Assembly (NCBI RefSeq): GCF_024713945.1
Contig: NC_134680.1
Location: 5,577,501-5,641,500 of the forward strand
Direction of reading: 5' to 3'
Source: Dermatophagoides farinae
Taxonomy: Eukaryota > Arthropoda > Arachnida > Sarcoptiformes > Pyroglyphidae
Length of the DNA: 64,000 bases
This document shows, one piece after another, positions 42,301 to 52,155 of the stretch. The first letter of the stretch is position 1, and every line of letters begins with the position of its first letter. The notes under the pieces were generated by a model, which ran no database searches, was not told where the DNA came from, and saw only the letters and a program-made list of their open reading frames with translations. Made by a program: the position numbers and the translations under genes.

Positions 42301-45300
42301 ATCGATAACAGCCACAAATACTTCATGGCAATATTTTCATCAATGGAGCCAGGCTATTCGTCATCGTGGATTTTATCTACTATCAGATATGTTGTTCTAT
42401 TTATTAGCCGGTTTAGTTGCATTCTATGTGACATATTTGCTTGAAATTGTTAATCGTCGTGCCTTTCTTGATCATCGTAAATGTGTTGAATCTAAATATA
42501 AATTAACATTTGAACGTGATGAACAAGAACGTTTATTAGCATCCTGTTTACCAAGACATTTGATGAAAAAAGTTCGTGATGATATACGATCACGATTCAC
42601 TGGCAATTGGAATCGTTCAATAATTGGCAATAATAATAATAATAATAGTGATGATTATGATGATTATCCACAAAGATTGTTACCATATCGATCAATATCA
42701 TCATCATCATCATCAGCAGCAACAGCGGCAGCAACGGCAACAACAACAATCTTGAATAATCAAAATAATAATGCAATAATCAATGTTGATGGTAATAATA
42801 ATGATGAACAAAATTTTAAAAATGTCAATAATCAAAAACATTCGTCAACATCAATTATTGAAGAGCATCATCATCATCATCATCATCATAAAAGTGGTTC
42901 AAATGGTTCTATTGGACGACCATTTAGTGAAATGTATATCGATAAATATTCAAACGTGACCATTCTTTATGCCGATATTGTCAATTCAATGGCATTGACA
43001 CAAACATTACAATCGCCTAAAGCATTAGTTGAAGCATTGAATAATTTATTCTGTCGATTTGATTCTCGTGCTGAGGTATGTTTGTTTTTTGTTTGTTTGT
43101 TTTGTTTGTTTTTGTTTTTTGATAATGACAATCGTTTATTTTTTTTCCCCATATACAAACAAAACACATCACACATCACAAAAGAATCATGATTGTTTAC
43201 GAATAAAATTATTGGGTGATTGTTATTATTGTATTAGTGGCATACCAGATGATGAAGATAAACTTCATGCAGCCAATTGTTTACGAATGGGTTTAGATAT
43301 GCTCGATATTATCAAGTATGTGTTTTATATATTAATTATGAATTTTAAATTTCACACATTCTTAACTTTTTACACATCTATAATATATATTTAGGGAATA
43401 TCGTCATGAAACAGGAATTAATGTCGATATGCGTATCGGTATACATACCGGTATGATTTTATCTGGTTTATTAGGATTAAAAAAATGGCAATTTGATATT
43501 TGGTCAATCGATACAATGAAAGCATCACAAATGGAACAAGAAGGCCGGCCAGGTTATGTACATATAACGGCAGCTAGTTTACAACAAATATCTGTCAATA
43601 TATTGAATAATTTATCAATAATTGAAAATCATGTGTTGAAAAATGAAACAACGTATCTAATTCAACGTATTACAGCCAAAACACATTATAATAATAATAA
43701 TAATAATAATAATGTTGTTACACAGACAGAATTGTTGTCCACAAATAATAATAATCATAATCATTTAATAACCAAAGAGCAATCAGATTGCACAAATTCC
43801 TCATCATCAATAGATCCTCAATTACCTCATCATAATCATAATCATGAACATAATCAAAATGGTTGTATGCCTCGTTTAAATCGACAAGTATCGATCATTA
43901 CGAACAATGACGAGGATGTTTTTACCTCAACAAACAACACAAATCATTATCATCAACAATCATATCGATCTAGAGTATGTGTTTTATTCGTTTGTTATTA
44001 TTTTTTTTTTATTTCATTTCATTTCATTTCTCTTTCATTATATTTGTAATATTCTCTTGTTAGAATTGGTCAAGACAAGATTCATCACGACGAAGACCAA
44101 TGTCTGAAGTGATCAACTCGTAAGTCTTAATTAAAATTTTTTTCTTTGCATTTTAATTAAAAAAAAATCCACGTTTTTTTTCTCTCTCATTTGAACAATT
44201 TAGATTACGAAATTATGGTGAAATGATTCGTTGTTCAAATGATTCATTATCACAGACAATTGATAAAATGTCATTCAATCTTAAAAGACAATATAATATT
44301 AAAAATTCATCATTGGAAATTAATCCAATATTTTTATATTTTATTCATTCACAATCACAACAACAGCAACAACAACAAAATCGAAATGATTATCGAAGAC
44401 AATCATCATCATCATCGACGACAGCATCGATTCATACAAATTCTGTATATGATGCCGATAATATACCATGTTGTGGTGGTAGCCATAATAAATCATCATC
44501 ATCATCATCGAAATCGATATGGAATCATTTAAAACGTATACATAGAATCGATCTCAAACGTGAATTAAAATATCTACAACAAGATGATCATCTATTTCCA
44601 TATTATCTAATTGCATCATTAATCATTACAATAATGATTATTTTGATACGTTTTTTAACACTTTATGATTATAATTATTATTCAAATGATGAATGGAAAA
44701 AATTTTTCTGGTCCGAATCGGGTAATTGGTTTTGTTATATAGCCATTATTGTTGCTATTATAGCATTGATCTATACATTGACAAATAAACATAATCATGA
44801 TCAACAACGACAACGACAACGACAACGACAAAGACAAAGACAAAATAAATCACATAATACAATGATTGGTATTGAATTTCGTATGGTTATCTGGTTATTG
44901 ATAACATCATTATTGATTGTAAGCACAATAATGGATATGTCACATTGTTCAATGGCACAAATGCAAGAAATGAAAATTCTTGAACACAATCGAGATAATC
45001 GTACAATGACTACTATTGGTAAAGAATGTCTTTATAAATGGGTATGTCTGGTATTTCGTTTTTTTTTCGTTTTTTGTTGTCGATTGATCAATTAATTAAT
45101 TTGAATTTTAACGTTTTTTCTCTTTTTTTTATCGATGAAACAAAACAAAAAAAAAAAAAAATCATCAGTCTCGTTACTATACATATTCATCAATATTGGC
45201 CATGTCATCGATTTCATTATTTATACGTGTAAATCTATGGTTTAAATTCATCTTGAGTACGGTTGCATTAGCATCAATATCATTTGTTAGCTATCTACAT

Positions 45301-46456
45301 CCATGTTCAATATTTTTACGTATCGATCGTTTTTATCAATTACCACGTGAACCTGGACAATTAATATATGAACAAAATCATCAACAACAGCAGCAGCAAC
45401 AATTTCTTGGTGATCTATTAACACCAACAATGTCACATTTACATTATCTATTCATTGTATATTTAATGTTTCATGTACTTGATCGACAAATTGAATATAT
45501 TTCACGATTAGATTTTCTATGGGCACATAAATTAAAACGTGAACGTCGTGAAGCACGTCTAATGCGTGAAGTGAATCAATTATTATTGAAAAATATTCTT
45601 CCTATTCATGTGGCACAAAAATTTCTAACCAATCCTGAACAAGCAAATTCATTATATTATGAACCATATGATTCATGTGCTGTAATGTTTGCGGCGATAC
45701 CGAATTTTTTTCGTTTCTATACCGAAACCAAAGATAATGACGATGGTCTACAATATTTATATATTCTTAATGATATTATCTGTGAATTTGACAAGGTTTG
45801 TTTGATTCTGTTCTGTTATCATCATCATATTAACTCGTGATTTTTTTTGCAATTTCTAAATTTAGCTACTAATATTACCACAATTTAAACGTCGTATTGA
45901 GAAAATTAAAACAATCGGATCGACATATATGGCTGCTTCTGGTCTTCAACCTGGCCGTGCATCAATCGATGTAAGTGTATTGTGAAATTCCGTTAGAATA
46001 TCCATTTTAATGTTGTTTTTATTGTGGACGCAGAGTTCGATTACAACGAAACAAGAAGTGACGAATCTAGTATTAATGATACGTTTTGCAATGTCAATGA
46101 TACGTGTTTTGAATCGTTTGAATTCAATACCACGTGATGAACAAACAGTTAATCAATGTTTAACGGCTGATCAACATTTTAAATTACGTGTTGGTATTTC
46201 CATGGGACCAGTGATTGCCGGTGTTGTTGGCGCTGTTAAACCACAATATGATATATGGGGTGATACAGTAAATGTTGCTAGCCGTATGGATACATATGGT
46301 GTTGTGGATAAAATCCAAATACCGGATTATGTTGCCAAAGTACTTCAAGATCATCAAATATTTCGACCATATTCAAGAGGAATACAAGAGGTTAAAGGAA
46401 AAGGAAAACTTGAAACCTATTTAATCGATTATGATGAACATGAATGTATGGAATAA
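37012..46456 (+). CDS. transmembrane adenylyl cyclase, type 2/4/7-like (Drosophila Ac76E-like)
   Basis: Ten exons: 37012-37267, 37358-37662, 41684-43075, 43185-43315, 43395-43974, 44064-44119, 44204-45041, 45169-45795, 45866-45970, 46034-46456; 1570 residues with phases consistent throughout. An in-frame TAA at 36991-36993 precedes the ATG. Layout: low-complexity cytoplasmic N-terminus; first membrane cluster from about residue 165; catalytic C1a with metal-binding Asp618 (YADIVNSM) and Asp663 (LLGDCYYC); a linker with Asn and His tracts; second membrane cluster; then C2 with KIKTIGSTYMAASG around 1408-1421, Asp1503 of YDIWG, and Asn1510 and Arg1514 of TVNVASRM. Two complete half-sites predict an active, G-protein-regulated enzyme making cAMP from ATP. 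Subtype is judged from EYISRLDFLWAHKLKRER and KPQYDIWG...DKIQI. Odd: the C1 loop reads DIWSIDTMKASQ where most family members have DVWSNDVTLANH. Confidence 0.93.
37663..41683 (+). other. 4.0-kb intron of the adenylyl cyclase gene
   Basis: Runs from the donor after the first membrane-segment exon (GTAAGT) to the acceptor TCATCAG. It is far longer than the other introns of this gene (about 69-127 nt) and consists largely of microsatellites and A/T runs, including a 30-nt TG tract at 39274-39303. No nested gene was recognised; a 65-residue frame at 38249-38446 looks spurious. Confidence 0.75.
39274..39303. repeat. (TG)n microsatellite in the adenylyl cyclase intron
   Basis: Fifteen uninterrupted TG units inside the 4.0-kb intron. 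Confidence 0.95.
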
Positions 46457-46561
46457 CATATACAAACATTCGATTCCGGTGTCAATTTATCATCATTAAT
46501 TTTCTCTGTACATATAAAACTATAATATTGACGTAAACAAAGTACCAAAATGTGATATTTA

Positions 46562-46567
46562 TTTATT
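46562..46567 (-). terminator. poly-A signal of the SAM-domain gene
   Basis: AATAAA on the minus strand, about 37 nt past the stop codon of the SAM-domain gene. The minus transcript would therefore end inside the 3' UTR of the convergent adenylyl cyclase gene. Confidence 0.5.
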
Positions 46568-46581
46568 TATTATTGAGAAAA

Positions 46582-46587
46582 AATAAA
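46582..46587 (+). terminator. poly-A signal of the adenylyl cyclase gene
   Basis: AATAAA about 126 nt past the adenylyl cyclase stop codon. Cleavage 10-30 nt downstream would fall at or just inside the coding end of the convergent SAM-domain gene (stop at 46604). Confidence 0.5.
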
Positions 46588-46603
46588 AAATAATTTTTAA
46601 AAA

Positions 46604-48173
46604 TTATTCCGTCTTTATTATGACATTCGATGGTATCGATTGTAGATCGTTTATTGGAATTATTATATCACCACTACCACCACCATCATCATCTCCAACA
46701 TTAACATCGCCACCACCAATACTAGCATTTTGAGAAGAATCGATTATATTCGATATGGATGATCTGTTTAATACATCAACACTTGTATTATTATTGTTAT
46801 TATCTTGTCCAATAACAACAGTGGTATCATTTTCTTCTGTTGTTACTATTGGTGGCTTTGGTTGTATAATACGGCCACGTTTTTTACCACCATTTGGTAA
46901 GACACAATTATCTACATCTTTTAAATTTAATTTTTTAAAATGAAAATCATTAAACATATCACCATCATCACATTCAATTAATAAAATTTTCATACCATTT
47001 TTCAACATAATATATTTATGTTCAACCCAATCAGGTGGTATTTTAAAACGACGAAAATGCATATATTTATCCAATAATCGTTTTTTTATCGTTTCCTATT
47101 GTTTTAGTTTTGGAATCAAAAGTTTCGTGTCCATTAATATCGATTGATTATTTGTTGTAATAAAATAATACATACCGTTTTAGTTGGTGATCCATCATCC
47201 CACATTGGATACATTTGTATTAATCGATCACAAACAGTATATAAAAATCGTGGTGGTAAACGCCATATAAAATAATGCTGAAGATCCTGAAATAAAGCCA
47301 AACTAAGTGTCTCTTTCATGTGATCAAATTCTTTTTGTGATACTGGTACGATATTTGCATTTACTTTATCCATGAAATCATGTATAACTTGAGGTAAAAT
47401 TGGTTGATATGTAGCTGTATCGAAAAAACGAATCTGACCATATTGATTCCAATCATCAAGAAATCGTTCTTTTTTCGGATTTTCTGGTTTTGGTGCAAAA
47501 ATCTTGATAAATACTTCGTGACTTCCATCGGGTTTTGGTGTGAGTTTTTCTTCGCAATAAATTCCTTCTATATTTGCATTCAGAATCGATGCTTGCATTA
47601 CTGTTGCTTGTGTGAGTTTAGATTCGAATTTTTGTCCAGATGATTGCCATATGAATATGTTCGATATATTTGGATCAGATTTATCTGATTTTTGTCTATT
47701 TCTAGCTGTCGACCATCCATTTTGACTAGAAATTTTAATTTTTTTCGATGATGACGGCTGTGGTGAGAATTGTTTGTTTGAACTTTCAACTGGTGTATCT
47801 ACAATTGATGTATTAACGTTTGATTCAAATTTATCTTTTAATCGTTTCAATATGATCTACAAATATACAATACTTTAAATGATGAATAATATTAGTTTAA
47901 TTCAATCGATCGAACAAACCTTGACATGAAGACGATTTTGTCGTAAGGAATTAATCGCCATATCACCATAATCAACATCATTGATTATATCTAGGAAATT
48001 GACATATAAAAATTTCAACGATGAAACGCCAGCATCTATGCAAAAAAAATATCTTTTTATCTCATAATTGACATTTCAAATCAATAATTACTTTTCAAAG
48101 GTTCGATCCATGATTCAAGACCAATTGAATCGAAAAAATCAACAAATTCTTTATCAGCATTTGATTTCATCAT
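46604..48173 (-). CDS. SAM (sterile alpha motif) domain protein, SAMD3-like
   Basis: Four exons in transcript order: 48173-48092, 48035-47920, 47856-47176, 47095-46604; GT/AG introns of 56-80 nt in phase; 456 residues. Residues 1 to about 75 form a SAM-like helical domain (FVDFFDSIGLESWIEPL, then SLKFLYVNFLDIIN and RLHVKIILKRLKDKF). The middle (about 210-340) has a pattern resembling SAMD3-type proteins: acidic and aromatic blocks, then PPRFLYTVCDRLIQMYPMWDDGS and a basic KKRLLDKYMHFRR. The C-terminal 80 residues are Asn/Asp/Gly low complexity. SAM domains usually mediate protein-protein contacts; no enzymatic motif is seen. The family assignment beyond the SAM domain is tentative, and the function is unknown. 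Confidence 0.72.
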
Positions 48174-48652
48174 TATTGATCGATATTTTTTTCGGATAAA
48201 TATTCTAATTATTTCAAATTTATGATGAAACAAACAATCCGATGTGGTGGCGTGGTATCGTCATCGATGATGAAATAATTTAATCACCAAATTGATGTTA
48301 GGTTAAGCAGATTAGTCATCATATCGAATCGACACAAATACAACCTCAACATACACAAACAAAGCAACGGGTTTTTTCTGTCGGTTAGGTTGGCTGCACT
48401 TGTAGTTACATAGTAGTAGCATGTAACCATGCGTATAGGTGTGGTTAATCTTACGCCACTACCACATTATATGCCACTTTAATAAATTATTATTCTAACA
48501 TAACTTTGGCTTTTGTATGCATGTATGTATTCGAATTGAAATGCGCACTGTTGTACATTTATCCTTTTATCGCATGCATAAAGGTTAAAGGCTGAAATTA
48601 TCATGGAATTGATAATGTGATCCTGATATGATCGATGGTCATATTCTGACCA
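48174..48652. other. divergent spacer between SAM-domain gene and secreted-protein gene
   Basis: About 480 bp with no open reading frame of note. It is less repetitive than the large spacers and should hold the promoters of both flanking genes. Confidence 0.5.
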
Positions 48653-48659
48653 TATAAAA
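48653..48659 (+). promoter_or_regulatory. TATA box of the small secreted protein gene
   Basis: TATAAAA, placing a start site near 48685. An ATG at 48665 lies too close to it to be in the transcript, which argues for translation from the ATG at 48773 and fits the signal peptide found there. Confidence 0.55.
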
Positions 48660-48772
48660 AGTCGATGAATTCCAATTGGAATGGCATAACGAGTTCTAAC
48701 GATATTGTATTACGATCACATACTAACGACGAATTCCGTGAACATTCGAAATCATTTATTCTTCGAACGAAA

Positions 48773-49174
48773 ATGAAATCTACCATCATTTTGGCTATTA
48801 TTTTTGCATTGTCGATGATGATCGTTGAATCACGACCGAGTAGTTCTCGATTATCGAAGGCAGCAGCCTCTCGTCCACCATCATCATCAAAGGAATCGAA
48901 ACCAGAATCAAATGAAATCGATAATCCGGATTCATGTACAACAATTAAATTACCATTACGACAGAATGTTCTTGTTTGTAATGAAATGACCAAGAAATTT
49001 CCATTTGGCTGTTTTGTGATGAAATTTTCATTTGGTCTTAATACTGTCGTTTGTTTTACACCGAACAAGATGGAAGAAAAACGTGGCGAATGTGTTCGTG
49101 TCGATTGGCCATCATACCATTTGGATGGTTCACTTTGTCTTTCGTATACATGGGCAATTCCAGCACTTTTCTAA
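48773..49174 (+). CDS. small secreted six-cysteine protein, family not recognised
   Basis: Single exon, 133 residues from the ATG at 48773. A classical signal peptide opens it (MKSTIILAIIFALSMMIVES, with cleavage plausible near residue 20). A Ser/Lys/Pro-rich linker follows, then a compact C-terminal domain of about 85 residues with six cysteines, enough for three disulfides. The longer frame from an ATG at 48665 would bury the signal sequence behind 36 polar residues and conflicts with the TATA box at 48653. An extracellular role is inferred; I cannot place it in a known allergen, venom or antimicrobial family. It is convergent with mRpS34, only 72 bp between stop codons. Confidence 0.7.
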   Translation: MKSTIILAIIFALSMMIVESRPSSSRLSKAAASRPPSSSKESKPESNEIDNPDSCTTIKLPLRQNVLVCNEMTKKFPFGCFVMKFSFGLNTVVCFTPNKMEEKRGECVRVDWPSYHLDGSLCLSYTWAIPALF

Positions 49175-49246
49175 TTGATTTCTATTTTATAATTTTTTTT
49201 CTAACATTTCTTTTTTTTATATTTACAATTCTTATCTGAAAAAAAT

Positions 49247-49867
49247 TCATTTTTTACAATTTTCTAAATATTCTTGATTAAAATGATATTGACCATCAAA
49301 ATCGATTGTTGGTTTTTCACCATCTTCGGCCAAACGGTTAGCAATCCAGAATAGATCGGCATCTGGTCGTCGTAAATCTTTTTTATCCTGATATACAAAT
49401 GGTATGAGAAATTCTTTTAGGCTTTGATTTTCATGTTGACCATGATCACTGTGTCGAGCATGATATCGATTCATCCATTCACGCATCAATGGTGGTAGCT
49501 GATAATAACGTGGCAATACATTTTTATTATCACCCAAATTTGTTATGGGATAATCACCGATAAATTCTTTCTCTTCATCTTTCGGTATCAAACGAAAATC
49601 TGGCCGATATGTGATGGTAAGCGGGCGGATACCTGGCAAACGTTTACCACGAATAACGGTTTCACACCAAAGAGTACCGAATTTCAATTCAGGATCCATA
49701 TACGTTTGTACACGTTTGACAATATGAAATGATGGTTCGGGAAATTTATCAAATTCATGACGTGTTAGCATACGACCAATGCCAAAATTTTTCAAATTAG
49801 CCAATATTTGAAATGCTGTACGACCCAAATGTTCGCTTGGTCTACCGATATAAATTTTACGTCCCAT
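49247..49867 (-). CDS. mRpS34: mitochondrial small-subunit ribosomal protein mRpS34 (mS34)
   Basis: Single exon, 206 residues from the ATG at 49865-49867; upstream codons in this frame contain no other ATG. The N-terminal signature GRTAFQILANLKNFGIGRML followed by EPSFHIVKRV and the later RGKRLPG and TYRPDFRLIPKDEEKEF match insect and vertebrate mRpS34, a metazoan-specific component of the mitoribosomal small subunit. The length is normal for the family and there is no low-complexity padding. It is divergent from TFAM, so two mitochondrial gene-expression factors sit head to head. Confidence 0.85.
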   Translation of the reverse strand: MGRKIYIGRPSEHLGRTAFQILANLKNFGIGRMLTRHEFDKFPEPSFHIVKRVQTYMDPELKFGTLWCETVIRGKRLPGIRPLTITYRPDFRLIPKDEEKEFIGDYPITNLGDNKNVLPRYYQLPPLMREWMNRYHARHSDHGQHENQSLKEFLIPFVYQDKKDLRRPDADLFWIANRLAEDGEKPTIDFDGQYHFNQEYLENCKK

Positions 49868-50093
49868 CGTTGAAAATTCTAGATTCGAATTTGTGATCAC
49901 CTTTCGACGAAAATAAACATGTGTTCATATTTTTTTTTTGCATGTACGGCCATCTACCGAAGACCAGTAGTCATTATTTGTACAAGAGCCGTTACTGTTT
50001 TTTCTTTGTTTTGTTGACATTGCTGAACACGCATTATTTTTTTTTCTGGAGTAGAATTTCATTTTGGTAAAATTGAATTTTTTCTTGCAAATC
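49868..50093. promoter_or_regulatory. putative bidirectional promoter of mRpS34 and TFAM
   Basis: 226 bp separate the opposed start codons of two nuclear genes for mitochondrial gene expression. No TATA box was recognised. Shared regulation is inferred from spacing and function only. Confidence 0.45.
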
Positions 50094-51147
50094 ATGTTTA
50101 AATCAAAACATTTAGATTTATTCTGGAGATTCTCCAATCTTTCGTTGTCGTCGTCATCTTCATCATCATCATCATCGAATAATCGATCATTTTCGATTAG
50201 TTCGTCATTATTTTTTCCAACTACAACAGAATCACAACGACAACCACCAACAACAATTCCACCGCCACCAAAACGATCATCAAATGTATTTGCATTGTTT
50301 GTTCGTGATTGTTTTAAACGATTTCCATCGGACATGCCAGTTAGAGAACGATTTTCACGTGCTGGACAAGAATGGCGACAAATGACAGCCGAACAAAAAG
50401 AACATTATCAGAAAATGTCTACAGAAGAATTTGTTAAATATAAATCGGCTATGAATGAATATCTTGGTACATTGAATGAAGAAGAAATGGCACAATTTAA
50501 AAAAATGAAAAAGGTATAATTATATTTGAATTTATTCGATAATTTCTTTATTATTATTTTTTTTTTTTTTTGATTATTTACAGGATCAAATTAAAACAAA
50601 AAATCGTCAACGTATCAAGAGTAAACTTCGTGAATTAAACTATCCAAAACGTTCTGTTTCATCATACATATTCTATATTCGTGATCATTTTAAACGAGAA
50701 TATCAGGATGGTAAATATCCACCGGTTAAATCACCTGAACATCTTCAAAAAGTTAAACAATGGTCACAACATTGGCATCAATTAACTTCGGAAGAACGAA
50801 AGCCTTTTGAGGAACAAGCTGAAGCTGATCGTAAACGTTATTTTGAAGAATTAGAACAATGGAAACATGAATTGGCTAAACCTGAAAATGAGGAAAAATT
50901 TCGTCAATTGGAACGTCTATCGAAAAAGATGGAAGTAGCCAACTTGTCCGAAGAACGTGCCGAATTACATACAAAACGTCAACGAAGAGTTGCAGCAAAA
51001 ATCATTAAAAAAAGATTGATGAAAAAAGCAAACGAATTGAAGACAAAAAAGAAGGCTAAATCAGTGGCTGCCAAAAAGAAATCGGCATCAAAAGCAAAAA
51101 AATCGACGAAAAAAACTTTGAAAAAAGTTGATGAGAAACAATCATAA
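50094..51147 (+). CDS. TFAM: mitochondrial transcription factor A (TFAM), two HMG boxes
   Basis: Two exons, 50094-50513 and 50584-51147, phase 0 across a 70-nt intron; 327 residues. ATG 50094 is the first in the frame. Residues 1 to about 60 are Ser/Arg/Phe-rich without early acidic residues, as expected for a mitochondrial targeting sequence, though interrupted by a Ser tract. HMG box A spans about 68-133 (SSNVFALFVRDCFKRFP onwards) and box B about 161-237 (YPKRSVSSYIFYIRDHFKREY onwards), joined by a basic linker as in TFAM. In animals TFAM packages mtDNA and bends promoter DNA for transcription. The C-terminal tail of about 85 residues ends in a Lys/Ala-rich segment resembling a histone H1 tail, longer than the short tail of vertebrate TFAM. 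Poly-A signals lie at 51288-51297. Confidence 0.88.
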
Positions 51148-51287
51148 TTAGTTTCATTATCACTTTGATGATTATTATCTTTTTTTTCCTTATATTTTCA
51201 TAATATTTCTCTTGTATCATTGATGTTGTCGTTGTCGCCATATAATCATCAATGTTTTCAAATTTGTATACCTCGTAATTAATGAAA

Positions 51288-51297
51288 AATAAATAAA
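51288..51297 (+). terminator. poly-A signals of TFAM
   Basis: Two overlapping AATAAA hexamers about 141 nt past the TFAM stop codon. Confidence 0.6.
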
Positions 51298-51379
51298 ATG
51301 ATGATATTTTTTTTAAACGTCATTTGTGAACTTGTAAAACTTTATTATATGACATCTGATTTTTAATGTTCAAATTGAA

Positions 51380-51386
51380 TATAAAA
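51380..51386 (+). promoter_or_regulatory. TATA box of the 235-residue protein gene
   Basis: TATAAAA 62 nt upstream of the start codon at 51448 and directly after the TFAM poly-A signals, so one gene ends and the next begins within about 100 bp. Confidence 0.5.
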
Positions 51387-51447
51387 GTTTTTCATCATTA
51401 TTATCCACACACAGTGTATTTTCCTCGAATAAATACGAATAAAAACA

Positions 51448-52155
51448 ATGATGACTAGCAAACGTGAATTGGCCAATCGTTTGGATCGTTTGGAAAATCG
51501 TTTTGAATCATTATGTTCATTAATGAACAATTTATTGAAAATAACCGATAATAAAGATGATGGAAATTTATCGTCGATTCGACAGATGACCTCGAATCAG
51601 TTACGTAATCGTTTTGGTGAATGGCTTTTCAATGATTCTGGTCGTTGGTCACAAATCAATCGAATAATCGATCGGCCATCATCCACGGCAACAACAATAT
51701 CAATTCCAATGGCTAGAGTAGCAATTAGTGGTGGCAATGATGATCAAGATCAAGGTTATAAAAGTTTATCGCCAAATATTGAATCACAACGGCAGCCTAC
51801 CATTCAACAAGAACCAATAGCTCATAATCCTCATCATCAAAATGTTCATGATGGTGATGGTAATAATGATCAACGTAAAAAACACATTATATATCAATTA
51901 ATATTCGAAACAATTGAACCGATGATATTGGCCGGATTTTTAAGCTCCGATATGATGTTATTATTCAATAATCCATTATTCACAATAATACGTACACGGC
52001 CAGAAAAAATGATTATTTTTCTTGAATGTCAACATACTGTACAGGATTTTCTTGCTCATTGTCATTATGATCCATCGAAAGGATGTTGGCAATTATCTGT
52101 TAGAAATTTGCCACCCATAAAAATTACTTTGGAACGATCAATTTATTATGATTAA
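51448..52155 (+). CDS. unrecognised 235-residue protein with N-terminal coiled coil
   Basis: Single exon. Residues 1-35 form a short charged heptad-like helix (LANRLDRLENRFESL), suggesting oligomerisation. About 36-140 is polar and Gln/Asn/His-rich, probably disordered. Residues 145-235 look folded: IYQLIFETIEPMILAGFLSS, then alternating hydrophobic segments with a few cysteines. No signal peptide, membrane segment or catalytic motif is evident and the family is not recognised. A TATA box and a cluster of AATAAA-like hexamers just after the stop support a complete gene. It lies tandem to TFAM, but separate promoters are likely. Confidence 0.6.
   Translation: MMTSKRELANRLDRLENRFESLCSLMNNLLKITDNKDDGNLSSIRQMTSNQLRNRFGEWLFNDSGRWSQINRIIDRPSSTATTISIPMARVAISGGNDDQDQGYKSLSPNIESQRQPTIQQEPIAHNPHHQNVHDGDGNNDQRKKHIIYQLIFETIEPMILAGFLSSDMMLLFNNPLFTIIRTRPEKMIIFLECQHTVQDFLAHCHYDPSKGCWQLSVRNLPPIKITLERSIYYD

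Noticed and set aside
48601-49068. A 155-residue minus-strand frame opposite the small secreted protein
   Set aside because: It is the antisense shadow of a gene that has a TATA box and signal peptide; its own sequence has no family features.
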